The position numbers were made by a program, and so were the translations under genes. A stretch of DNA of 40,192 nt from DAOTVS01 sp034436375. GTDB lineage: Bacteria > Chloroflexota > Anaerolineae > SpSt-313. This document shows positions 1-7,197 of this stretch, piece by piece. The notes beneath the pieces were generated by a model that saw nothing but the letters and a program-made list of their open reading frames with translations, searched no databases and was not told the origin of the DNA. Numbering within the stretch: position 1 is the stretch's first letter; each line of letters starts with the position of its first letter. The stretch lies in the NCBI GenBank assembly GCA_034436375.1, contig DAOTVS010000217.1, positions 1 through 40,192 on the forward strand, given 5' to 3'.

Positions 1-1190
1 CGGCGGATCGTATCGGCATCAATCACACAGCGCCGCACATCCCGCCGCGAAGGAATCTCGTACATGACGTCAAGCAGAGTCTCTTCGATGATAGAACGCA
101 AACCACGGGCGCCCATGCGGTGCCGCATGGCCTCCTGGGCCGCAGCGCGCAGGGCATCCGGCGTGAACTCGAGCTCCACCGAATCCAACGCCAACAGCTT
201 CGTATACTGCTTGACAATGGCATTCTTGGGCCGGGTCAGCACCTGGATCAACTGTTCCTCATCCAGAGGATCGACGCTCACGATCACCGGCAAGCGCCCC
301 ACAAACTCGGGGATCATGCCGTAGGCCAGCAAATCGTCCGCCGTGACCTGGCGCAACAGATCGCGCCGGGTCAACGCCATCTGGCGGCGCTCTTGCTCGC
401 TCTTAAAGCCGAGCTGCCCTTTCTTGCCGACGCGCTTGGCCACGATCTCCTCGAGCCCCTCGAAAGCGCCGCCGCAGATAAAGAGGACGTTGCCCGTATT
501 GAGCTGGATAAACTCCTGGTGCGGGTGCTTGCGACCACCCTGGGGCGGCACATTGGCCACCGTGCCTTCCAGGATCTTGAGCAGCGCCTGTTGCACCCCT
601 TCTCCCGACACGTCGCGGGTGATGGAGGGGTTGTCTCCGCTCTTGCGCGCGATCTTGTCTATCTCGTCGATGTAGACAATCCCGCGTTCGGCCCGCGGAA
701 GGTTATAGTCCGCCGCCTGGATCAACCGCAACAGGATATTCTCCACGTCCTCACCGACATAGCCGGCCTCGGTCAGCGAGGTTGCGTCGGCGATGGAAAA
801 AGGCACATCGAGGATCTTGGCCAATGTCTGCGCCAGCAATGTCTTGCCGCAGCCCGTGGGCCCCAGCAACAGGATGTTGCTCTTCTGGAGCTCCACATCG
901 TCCATGGCCGAGCCCGACACAGTCCTCTTGTAGTGGTTGTACACCGCCACCGAGAGCACCTTCTTGGCCCGTTCCTGGGCGATCACATACTCATCGAGAC
1001 CCTGGTAGATCTCGTGCGGGGGGCGCAGGGCCTGCGTGGTAAACTCTTGCACGGCAGGCGTCACCTGTTCCTCATCGAGGATCTCTTTGCACAGCTCAAC
1101 ACACTGATCGCAGATGTACACCGAGCCGGGACCCGCGATGAGCCGGTTCACCTGCTCTTGCGGGCGTCCGCAGAATGAGCAACCCTGCAT
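1..1190 (-). CDS. clpX: ATP-dependent Clp protease ATP-binding subunit ClpX (3' end outside window)
   Basis: ClpX is the AAA+ unfoldase that recognises substrates and threads them into the ClpP peptidase in the cytoplasm. The visible 396 residues begin with the C4 zinc-binding domain (C4, C7, C27, C30) that is diagnostic for ClpX. The Walker A loop GPTGCGKT follows at about residue 110 and the Walker B stretch IVYIDEIDKI after it. A later GRLPVIVSVDPL segment is typical of the small AAA+ lobe. The stop codon lies left of the window, so the last few dozen residues are missing. I chose the ATG at 1190 because it starts directly at MQGCSFCG and follows a G-rich Shine-Dalgarno stretch. It lies 17 bp downstream of the clpP stop, so the two genes are almost certainly cotranscribed. 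Nothing looks damaged in the visible part. Confidence 0.97.
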   Translation of the reverse strand, partial: MQGCSFCGRPQEQVNRLIAGPGSVYICDQCVELCKEILDEEQVTPAVQEFTTQALRPPHEIYQGLDEYVIAQERAKKVLSVAVYNHYKRTVSGSAMDDVELQKSNILLLGPTGCGKTLLAQTLAKILDVPFSIADATSLTEAGYVGEDVENILLRLIQAADYNLPRAERGIVYIDEIDKIARKSGDNPSITRDVSGEGVQQALLKILEGTVANVPPQGGRKHPHQEFIQLNTGNVLFICGGAFEGLEEIVAKRVGKKGQLGFKSEQERRQMALTRRDLLRQVTADDLLAYGMIPEFVGRLPVIVSVDPLDEEQLIQVLTRPKNAIVKQYTKLLALDSVELEFTPDALRAAAQEAMRHRMGARGLRSIIEETLLDVMYEIPSRRDVRRCVIDADTIR

Positions 1191-1207
1191 CACGATCCCC
1201 CTGCCCC

Positions 1208-1819
1208 TCAGGAACCCTTGTCTGCCGTCGGTTTGTTGCGCGGAGTGATGACTTCATCCACGATGCCATACTCGCGCGCCCCTTCGGCATCCATATAATA
1301 GTCGCGGTCAAAGTCCTGTGCAATGCGCTCCCGGGTCTGCCCGGTGTGGCTCGACAGGATCTCCTGGATCTTGGTCTGCATGCGCAGCAGTTCCCGCGCC
1401 TGGATCTCGACGTCGGGTGCGTAGCCCTGCACGCCGCCACCTGCAGGGTGCATGTGCACCGTCGCATTGGGCAGAGCAAAGCGTCGGCCACGGGTGCCGG
1501 CGGCCAGCAGAATGGTCGCCATGCTGGCGGTAGCCCCCACCGCAATCGTCGAAACCGGCGCATGCATGCTCTGCATCGTATCATAGATCGCCAGACCTGA
1601 GTAGATGACTCCACCCGGGCTGTGGATATACAGCGAGACTTCCTTGTCGGGATCCTCGCGGTCCAGGTACAGCAACTGGGCCACAATCAGGTTGGCGATG
1701 TTGTCATCGATCGCCGTACCTAGAAAGATGATTCGCTCCTTCAGAAGCAGCGAATAGATGTCATAGGCACGCTCACCGCGGCCCGTGGTCTCGATCACCA
1801 TAGGGATCAAAGCATTCAT
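1208..1819 (-). CDS. clpP: ATP-dependent Clp protease proteolytic subunit ClpP
   Basis: ClpP is the serine peptidase that forms a tetradecameric degradation chamber with ClpX. The 203-residue protein has the nucleophile in the segment ATASMATILLAAG, the catalytic His in ATVHMHPAGGG, and the Asp in AQDFDRDYYMDAEGA. The His segment reads HMHPAGG rather than the usual MIHQPLGG. Ungapped alignment from ALPN still puts a His at the catalytic position, so the triad looks intact. The start is the ATG at 1819 because an AGGAGG ribosome site lies just upstream. A longer in-frame version reaches 1861 but adds 14 residues that do not look like ClpP. It lies between tig and clpX, the common bacterial arrangement. 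Confidence 0.97.
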   Translation of the reverse strand: MNALIPMVIETTGRGERAYDIYSLLLKERIIFLGTAIDDNIANLIVAQLLYLDREDPDKEVSLYIHSPGGVIYSGLAIYDTMQSMHAPVSTIAVGATASMATILLAAGTRGRRFALPNATVHMHPAGGGVQGYAPDVEIQARELLRMQTKIQEILSSHTGQTRERIAQDFDRDYYMDAEGAREYGIVDEVITPRNKPTADKGS

Positions 1820-1897
1820 CCCTATCCTCCTACTGCACTTCACGTAGCGGCGAGCCGGCAACTCGCCGCGTACCCCTCTGCGGGATGCCCCGCAGTG

Positions 1898-3295
1898 TCA
1901 TACCTGGGGCGGCTGCTCAGCGGGAGGCTCTTCGGCGGCCGGGGTTTCGGCTGCCGGGGCCTCTGCCGCCGGGGCTTGCTCGGCCACAGCTGGGGCCTCA
2001 CCTTCTGCACAGGCGCCCTGGACCTTGCCGGTCACGATATCGACCAGCTGGGTCAAGGCCTTGCGCAAATAGAGATCACTCAGCAGGTTCTGCAGAGGCG
2101 CCTGCTGCATCAACGCCGCACGCGCGGCATCGGCCTGCTCGCCAAAGCCCTGAGCCACCCGATTCACCTCGCCAGTCAGCTCCTCGGGGGAAACCTGGAT
2201 CTTTTCCTTCTTGGCGATCTCGCGTAGCACAAGGGTGCGGCGCAGCGACTCTTCAGCCTCCGGCCGCAGCTCATCGCGCAACTGGATCAGCGATTTGTGT
2301 GTAGCCCGCAGAAAGGCTTCCAGCGTAAAGCCCTGCTGGCGCAGGCGGCTTTCGCGCTGTGCGATCAGATCGTCAATCTCGTGCTCGACCGCGGCATTGG
2401 GATACTCGACCTTGCTCTGCGCCACAACGTCATCGAGCACGCGCATGGCCAGCTTGTCGCGGGCTTCGGCATCCAGCTGGGCCTGCAGAGTCTCATGCAG
2501 GCGCGCCTTGAGCGCATCCAGTGACTCGTAATCGCCCACCGACTTGGCAAACTCGTCATCCAGCTCCGGCAGCTTGCGCTCTTTCAGCTCCGAAAGCGTC
2601 ACTGTGAACTTGACCGTCTTGCCGGCAAGCTGCTCCTGAGCGGTCGTCTCGGGGTAGGTCAGATCGAACTCGCGCTTCTCACCCGGCGTCATGCCGACTA
2701 CAGCCTCGGCGAACCCGGCAGGTGTCAGCGCATCGGTCAGGACAATCTGCGCACCATGGTCATCATAGATTGTCTCACTATCGGAAACGCCAAGAATGTC
2801 CATGGTAGCCTGGTCGCCCATCTGGGCGGCGCGCTCTACAGGCACCCAGGTGCCGTGCGCCTCGCGCAGTTGGTTGAGCGCCTGCTCTTCCTGCTCGGGG
2901 GTGACCTGCGGCACGGGCTCGGGCTCGACCTTCATCGCGCAATAATCGCCCAACTCGACCACGGGCGCCAGAGCCACACGGACCTTCATCTCCAGCGGCT
3001 CCTGCTGCGCCACCCGCAGGACGGGCCGGTCGTATGGCACATAGTGGCCGTCTTCGATCGCTTTCTCATAAGCCTCTGGAGCCAGGATCTCAGCCGCCTC
3101 TTCGGTCAGCGCTTCTTTGCCCACCGTGCGCTCCACAAGCACATAGGGCGCTTTGCCGGGGCGAAAGCCCGGAATACGCACCCGCCGGGCAAGCTGCCGT
3201 GCAGCTTTGTGCCTCGCCTCCTCAACCTCCGTAGTGTCGGGGCGGAAGGTGAACTCTACCTCGCGCGGGGCAACCGTCTCTGTGGTGATATCCAA
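1898..3295 (-). CDS. tig: Trigger factor (ribosome-associated chaperone / peptidyl-prolyl isomerase)
   Basis: Trigger factor binds the ribosomal exit tunnel and shields nascent chains. The N-terminal domain has the ribosome-binding signature GFRPGKAP. A central FKBP-type isomerase domain and a helical C-terminal arm follow. I start it at the TTG at 3295, preceded by AAAGGAG; this gives 465 residues. An in-frame ATG at 3320-3322 overlaps the promoter -10 box, and the frame stays open through both upstream tRNA genes, so longer starts are unlikely. The last roughly 35 residues form a low-complexity Ala/Pro/Glu tail with imperfect repeats of the AEAPAAE/TPAAEEPP type, which the usual family end lacks. 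It is first in the tig-clpP-clpX operon and has its own promoter. The exact start is less certain than the identity. Confidence 0.94.
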   Translation of the reverse strand: MDITTETVAPREVEFTFRPDTTEVEEARHKAARQLARRVRIPGFRPGKAPYVLVERTVGKEALTEEAAEILAPEAYEKAIEDGHYVPYDRPVLRVAQQEPLEMKVRVALAPVVELGDYCAMKVEPEPVPQVTPEQEEQALNQLREAHGTWVPVERAAQMGDQATMDILGVSDSETIYDDHGAQIVLTDALTPAGFAEAVVGMTPGEKREFDLTYPETTAQEQLAGKTVKFTVTLSELKERKLPELDDEFAKSVGDYESLDALKARLHETLQAQLDAEARDKLAMRVLDDVVAQSKVEYPNAAVEHEIDDLIAQRESRLRQQGFTLEAFLRATHKSLIQLRDELRPEAEESLRRTLVLREIAKKEKIQVSPEELTGEVNRVAQGFGEQADAARAALMQQAPLQNLLSDLYLRKALTQLVDIVTGKVQGACAEGEAPAVAEQAPAAEAPAAETPAAEEPPAEQPPQV

Positions 3296-3320
3296 GGTCA
3301 GTAAACTCCTTTCGGGCGGC

Positions 3321-3348
3321 ATTATAGCACAAATGAACGGCCTGTAAA
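3321..3348 (-). promoter_or_regulatory. Sigma-70-type promoter of tig-clpP-clpX
   Basis: On the minus strand TTTACA (3343-3348) and TATAAT (3321-3326) are separated by 16 bp, and the -10 box is extended (TGCTATAAT). Transcription would begin about 10 bp before the trigger factor ribosome site. The -35 box lies inside a small palindrome, CGGCCTGTAAAGGCCG (3340-3355), which might also be the end of the upstream tRNA transcript. Confidence 0.7.
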
Positions 3349-3423
3349 GGCCGATGCCCTGCACAGCGCACAGACATAGCAAAAGCTGGTTCCGGAGAAC
3401 CAGCCCAGTTTTGGATCTTGAGG

Positions 3424-3495
3424 AGCGGAAGACGGGATTTGAACCCGCGACCCTCTCCTTGGCAAGGAGATGCTCTACCGCTGAGCCACTTCCGC
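3424..3495 (-). tRNA. tRNA-Gly (anticodon GCC)
   Basis: The minus strand folds into a full cloverleaf. The acceptor stem is GCGGAAG paired with CTTCCGC. The D-arm is GCTC/GAGC around AGCGGTA. The anticodon stem-loop CTCCTTGCCAAGGAG has GCC in the loop, and the T-arm contains GGTTCAAAT. The discriminator base is U, usual for glycine. CCA is not encoded. It lies 45 bp downstream of tRNA-Leu and is probably cotranscribed with it. Confidence 0.96.
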
Positions 3496-3540
3496 TCGTT
3501 GCGCCCCTCAATGCGCCGGTGCTCGCGACACCGACACCTG

Positions 3541-3622
3541 TGGGGAAGGAGAGATTTGAACTCTCACGGATTACTCCACGTGATCCTAAGTCACGCTCGT
3601 CTGCCCATTCCGACACTTCCCC
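3541..3622 (-). tRNA. tRNA-Leu (anticodon UAG)
   Basis: An 82-nt type II tRNA on the minus strand. The acceptor stem is GGGGAAG paired with CTTCCCC. The anticodon stem-loop GTGACTTAGGATCAC has UAG at the anticodon position. A long variable arm follows, as expected for leucine, then a T-arm with GTTCAAAT and discriminator A. CCA is not encoded. A consensus promoter lies about 25 bp upstream. Confidence 0.96.
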
Positions 3623-3647
3623 GCGGCCTATCGGCCATCGCAGATCT

Positions 3648-3676
3648 ATTATAGGCAGATAGCCACTGAGTGTCAA
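3648..3676 (-). promoter_or_regulatory. Perfect consensus promoter for the tRNA-Leu/tRNA-Gly unit
   Basis: The minus strand reads TTGACA (3671-3676), exactly 17 bp, then TATAAT (3648-3653), the textbook sigma-70 promoter. It sits just upstream of tRNA-Leu and fits a strong stable-RNA promoter. Read-through into tig is possible. Confidence 0.85.
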
Positions 3677-3711
3677 GGCGAGTTTAGCTGATTTGCTATG
3701 ATGGGCTTCTG

Positions 3712-3740
3712 TTGACCATTGCCGCATGTAATGGTAGACT
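3712..3740 (+). promoter_or_regulatory. Probable promoter of the GNAT / TVP38 gene pair
   Basis: TTGACC (3712-3717) and TAGACT (3735-3740) are separated by 17 bp on the plus strand, about 55 bp before the acetyltransferase start. A second candidate, an extended -10 TGCTATGAT at 3694-3702, lies slightly upstream without a clear -35 box. Confidence 0.5.
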
Positions 3741-3795
3741 CGGCCCCGCGTGCTCGTTGCGGCGCGCCTACGGCATGATTACGGAGGCTGGCAAT

Positions 3796-4794
3796 ATGAA
3801 ATCACAACCCGGCGCCTGGTCCATCCGCCGCTTTGCCGGCACGCTCGCCGATGCCGAGGGCCTCCTGGCCGTGGAGCGGGCGACTTGGGGCGAGTGCCCG
3901 TTCACTCCCGAAGAGGTGCAGGCTCGCCTGCAGCGCCCCGAGCAGCGGGCCTGGGTGGCAGAAGCCGGCGGACAGATCGTCGGTTTTGTTTGCGGTTTGC
4001 GCACCTCGCACCTGGCGGGCCCCTTGATGGAAGCCGATCTGCTGGCCGTACACCCTGCCTGGCAAAGACAGGGCATCGCTACAGCGCTGCTCAGGGCCCT
4101 GCGCCGCGATGCACAGTCAGCAGGTACAATAGGCCTGCGCGGGGCCGTTCGCCCCGAAAACTCGGCCTCGGAACGTGCTTTTGCGCGCGCCGGCTTTACT
4201 CCATCCGTCAGCCTCTATGACCTGTTCATCTACCGCATCCTCGGCACGGTGCCCCGCCCACTGCCCGCCTGGTGCGGGCGGGTCGCTCCCCTGGCCGGCC
4301 CTGAGGAGGCTGCTCAACTCGCCGCGCTGCTGGCTGCCGCGCCTGCGCAGCCCACCGGACCCTCTCTGTACGCCGCCTCTCGCGAGGCGGGCCTGACAGT
4401 GCTGGTGGCTTCCCGCACGGGTTCTGATGGGCTGCAACTCAGCCCCTCGCCAGCATCGGGCGCCCATCAGAACCCGTGCGGGAAGCCACCAGCCGGATGG
4501 CGGGAGGGCGACGTTGTGGCGGCTGTGGAGCTCATTCAGGTGTACACCCTGTTCTATGCGGGCCTCTGGCTAGAACCCCTGCTGTACCGGCCGCGAGAGC
4601 GGGCCGCGAGCAAGGTGTTGGCCGCTGCAGCGGTCGAATTGGCCAAAGAGCGGGACCTCGACGAGGTGGGATGCCTGGCCCCCCAAGGGGATCGGATGTT
4701 GCGTGCAGTGCTCCGGGGCGAGGGATTCGTCCCCCTGGACCGTTACCGCATCTGGCAGGCCTTGCCCCTGGCCGACGGAGGAATACAGTCATGA
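3796..4794 (+). CDS. GNAT family N-acetyltransferase, two-lobed
   Basis: The 332-residue protein starts at the ATG at 3796, preceded by GGAGG with an 8-nt spacer. Residues of about 10-150 form a GNAT domain, with the acetyl-CoA loop HPAWQRQGIATALL and the following RPENSASERAFARAGF segment. The second half looks like a degenerate second GNAT lobe: its AASKVLAAAAVELAKER and VLRGEGFVPLDRYRIW segments resemble the C-terminal strands. The substrate cannot be told from sequence. The stretch around residues 202-233 is encoded by a perfect 32-bp inverted repeat that keeps the frame open. That stretch is Pro/Ser/Gly-rich and looks like an insertion between the lobes. The stop overlaps the start of the next gene (ATGA), so translation is probably coupled. 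Confidence 0.85.
   Translation: MKSQPGAWSIRRFAGTLADAEGLLAVERATWGECPFTPEEVQARLQRPEQRAWVAEAGGQIVGFVCGLRTSHLAGPLMEADLLAVHPAWQRQGIATALLRALRRDAQSAGTIGLRGAVRPENSASERAFARAGFTPSVSLYDLFIYRILGTVPRPLPAWCGRVAPLAGPEEAAQLAALLAAAPAQPTGPSLYAASREAGLTVLVASRTGSDGLQLSPSPASGAHQNPCGKPPAGWREGDVVAAVELIQVYTLFYAGLWLEPLLYRPRERAASKVLAAAAVELAKERDLDEVGCLAPQGDRMLRAVLRGEGFVPLDRYRIWQALPLADGGIQS
4401..4493. repeat. Perfect 32-bp inverted repeat inside the acetyltransferase gene
   Basis: The arms at 4401-4432 and 4462-4493 are exact reverse complements over 32 bp and are separated by a 29-nt loop. The 93-bp unit sits in frame inside the GNAT coding sequence. In RNA it would form a very stable hairpin. A second fold-back in this window (32113-32199) has the same loop length but a different sequence. 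Confidence 0.92.
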
Positions 4795-5522
4795 GCGCAC
4801 CTGCCCCGCGCCAGGCCCACCGCTGGTTGGGCATCGCGGCCGTCGTGGTAGGCATGGGAGTGCTGGCAACACTCCTGTTAACTGCCTGGCGCGAGCCGGT
4901 GCTGGGGCTCTATTTTCACCGCGACCGGCTCGAGGCGCTGGTCCACAGCCTGGGTCCCGCCGGCCCGCTCGCCATTGTCGCACTGCAGGTGCTACAGATT
5001 GTCCTTGCCCCCGTGCCCGGGCAGCTCGTGGGCATGGCCAGCGGCTTCCTCTTCGGCCCCTGGCTGGGCACGCTCTACAACATGATCGGCGTCGTGTGTG
5101 GGAACGCCCTCTCGCTCTTCATCGCCCGCCGTTTCGGCCGTGCGGCCGTAGAGCGCCTGTGCGACCGCAGAGCGCTCGCGCGCATCGATCGCCTCACCGG
5201 CCGCCTGGGCCTGCCGGTAATTCTGTTGATCTACATCCTGCCCTTCTTGCCAGGCGATACCATCACCCTGGTCGCCGGCCTCACCGATATCCCCCTGCGC
5301 AGCATCATGCTGGCCGTGCTCTTTGGCCGCCTGCCGGGGATCTTTATCTCGTCGCTGATCGGCTCGCGCGCAGGCGCCCTGACGGCCACTCAATGGGCCA
5401 TCATCGGCATCGCCGTCGCTGCGGCAGCAGGGATCATCTACCGCTATCGTGCGCCCCTGCAGGAGCGCCTGTGGTACCTGGTTGAGCGCACCTCCAGACG
5501 TGAAGAAGAGCGAGAGCCATAA
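4791..5522 (+). CDS. TVP38/TMEM64 family (SNARE-associated domain) membrane protein
   Basis: A 243-residue integral membrane protein. One helix lies near residues 14-32 and several more follow. The central PVPGQLVGMASGFLFGP segment, then NALSLFIARRFGR, is the hallmark of the VTT/TVP38 domain. Family members are DedA-related membrane proteins; a lipid scrambling or transport role is proposed for relatives, and the substrate here is unknown. The ATG at 4791 overlaps the acetyltransferase stop and has GGAGG upstream, within the end of the previous gene. The C-terminus is a short charged tail. The next 294 bp have no gene and mostly hold a MITE-like repeat. Confidence 0.9.
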   Translation: MSAPAPRQAHRWLGIAAVVVGMGVLATLLLTAWREPVLGLYFHRDRLEALVHSLGPAGPLAIVALQVLQIVLAPVPGQLVGMASGFLFGPWLGTLYNMIGVVCGNALSLFIARRFGRAAVERLCDRRALARIDRLTGRLGLPVILLIYILPFLPGDTITLVAGLTDIPLRSIMLAVLFGRLPGIFISSLIGSRAGALTATQWAIIGIAVAAAAGIIYRYRAPLQERLWYLVERTSRREEEREP

Positions 5523-5562
5523 CCCCGCCATTCACCGTTACGCGCATTCTCAACAAGGGGCA

Positions 5563-5768
5563 TTGGGAGGGCGAAGATCCTCCTGAGCGGGGTAGCCCTA
5601 TCGCAACAAGCGGCCCGCGAGAAACTTGGCCGCCAAAAGGAGCGCCGCCTGCCAGGCGGCCAGGCCCAGCGCGGGCCGCCGGCGCTACATGTGCAGGCCA
5701 AGGTTCTGAGCGCTGACAAGGTCCCGCTAGATCCCGCGATCCACCCGGCAGGAGCCTCACCCTTCCAG
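5563..5768. repeat. MITE-like dispersed repeat, copy A
   Basis: A roughly 205-bp element fills the spacer between the TVP38 gene and mrfB. It begins TTGGGAGGGCGAAGATCCTC and ends with a degenerate complement, GGCAGGAGCCTCACCCTTCC. Its reverse complement matches copy B at 37526-37791 over long stretches, including GTCAGCGCTCAGAACCTTGG and AGCGCCGGCGGCCCGCGC, so the copies are in opposite orientation. It contains no plausible gene. It is probably a non-autonomous element moved in trans, or a structured RNA/DNA repeat. Confidence 0.85.
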
Positions 5769-5816
5769 TGCAGCAACCACGTCAGCCACAACAGGCCTGC
5801 GCCGTGAGCAAATGAC

Positions 5817-7112
5817 CTAATCCGCGCAATCCGCTCCAACACTCGCCTGATGGCCCTGCTGTGACATCTTGCCCTCAAGCCGCTGTAGCCTGTGCTCCAC
5901 TTCGGCCAGCTTGCGGCGGTCCGGATAGCGCAGCCTCTGCAGCGCCGATAGGGCCAGCAGCGTCATCCGCCGCGCCTGTGCCAGGTCCCTGGCATGGTGC
6001 TCATAGTGCTTGGCCAACTCGATGCAGGCCTGGAAATCGCCCTTTTCCGCCAACGAGTGCCACAGACTCAGGGCCTCCTCCTGCGCCCCCGCCCGGCGAT
6101 GAATCTGCGACAGGCGATGCATGACCTCGTGCCGCACGGCCGGCGGCAGCTGGCAGCGCAGGCTGTGCCGGTAGAGATTCGCAGCACCCTGCTCGTCGCC
6201 CTGTGCTTCGTAATGCCGCCCCAGGCTGTACAAGTCCTCACCGTGCTGCAGCGCAGCCAGCGGCTCGCGCACTGAGCGGCACAGATGATCCGCCAGGGTG
6301 GCCATGCTCAGAATATCGTGGGCATTGTGGTAAAAGACCCGCCGCAGCGGCCCAGCCCGCCCCCAGGCCAAATAGTCCCGGTAGAGGCCCGGGATGGCCC
6401 AACCGGGCACATCGTCCTCGCTGCGTGCGAGCCCCAGCACCTGTGTCTCCAGGGAAGAGAGTGCGCACGACGTGAGCCGCTGACGCCAAAGCCGCCGGGC
6501 CGGCATGAGCAGGTCCAGGTGCCAGCCGCCCATGGCTGGCGGCGGCTGCCGGTTCATGGCGAAACGGGCCTCCAGCAGGGGCCAGTCAAAGGCGCGCCCA
6601 TTGAACGTCACCAGACCCTGCCGCGGCTCCAACACCTGTCGCGTCAGGGCCAACACTGCCCGCTCCTCTGGTATATCGCGCATAAAGTACTGCCGGACGA
6701 CAAACTCGTCGCCCTCATAGGTACCCAGCCCCACCAGAAAGGCGTAGGTGCCTGTCCCGCCCGCCAGGCCGGTCGTCTCGGTATCCAGGAACACGAGCTG
6801 CGAAAAGTCGGCCGGCCCTGCGCCCGCGCCGCCCCCCAGCCCTGCCAGCGCCGCAGGCTCCTGCGCCAAGAGCGCCCCTAACGGCGTATCGCCGTGCACG
6901 TGCTGATGGGGATAGTGCGTCTCAGAGAGAAAGCAGCGCCCCACCTCTGTCTCCACCACCCGGCCTGATACCCAGTCTTCGAGCGCATCGCGTGGGGGGG
7001 CAGGGGCCGGCGCCACCGCGGGAGCTTGCGGCGGCTGGGGCCGCAGTCCCTGCACACCGAGCCGCACCCCGAGCCGCTCCAGGCGCTTGCGCAGTTCGTC
7101 GATCTCGCTCAA
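5817..7112 (-). CDS. mrfB: MrfB/YprB-like RNase H-fold 3'-5' exonuclease with TPR-like tail
   Basis: The 431-residue protein carries a DEDD-type exonuclease core: D110 and E112 in FLDTETTGL, D176 in FNGRAFDWPLLEAR, and D266 in YHNAHDILSM. The C-terminal third is a helical repeat region (EDLYSLGRHYEAQGDEQGAA and following) of TPR type. In Bacillus subtilis, YprA and YprB (MrfA and MrfB) form a UvrA-independent excision repair pathway for mitomycin C damage. Here the helicase partner lies directly upstream on the same strand, 85 bp away. The start is a TTG at 7112 with AAGG upstream. The first 45 residues are a Pro/Ala-rich linker after a short coiled segment. The stop codon lies in an AATCCG-type repeat fragment, so the extreme C-terminus may vary between relatives. 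Confidence 0.88.
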   Translation of the reverse strand: MSEIDELRKRLERLGVRLGVQGLRPQPPQAPAVAPAPAPPRDALEDWVSGRVVETEVGRCFLSETHYPHQHVHGDTPLGALLAQEPAALAGLGGGAGAGPADFSQLVFLDTETTGLAGGTGTYAFLVGLGTYEGDEFVVRQYFMRDIPEERAVLALTRQVLEPRQGLVTFNGRAFDWPLLEARFAMNRQPPPAMGGWHLDLLMPARRLWRQRLTSCALSSLETQVLGLARSEDDVPGWAIPGLYRDYLAWGRAGPLRRVFYHNAHDILSMATLADHLCRSVREPLAALQHGEDLYSLGRHYEAQGDEQGAANLYRHSLRCQLPPAVRHEVMHRLSQIHRRAGAQEEALSLWHSLAEKGDFQACIELAKHYEHHARDLAQARRMTLLALSALQRLRYPDRRKLAEVEHRLQRLEGKMSQQGHQASVGADCAD

Positions 7113-7197
7113 TGTCTGTCGACCTTTTCCAGATACTCACATCAAGGCACTCATATCAAGGCACTGACTCTCAGCCCGGAGCGTTACACAACGCACC

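Noticed and set aside
1400..1480. Loss of the ClpP catalytic histidine (HMHPAGG instead of MIHQPLGG)
   Set aside because: Ungapped alignment from ALPN to the following DVEI block places a His at the catalytic position; only the neighbouring Pro is shifted.
3418..3654. A plus-strand frame over the tRNA genes with apparent protein-like text
   Set aside because: It is the antisense of tRNA-Gly and tRNA-Leu, a well-known source of spurious protein annotations.
3296..3727. A 144-residue N-terminal extension of trigger factor in the same frame
   Set aside because: It runs through both tRNA genes and the tig promoter, and has no chaperone-like sequence.
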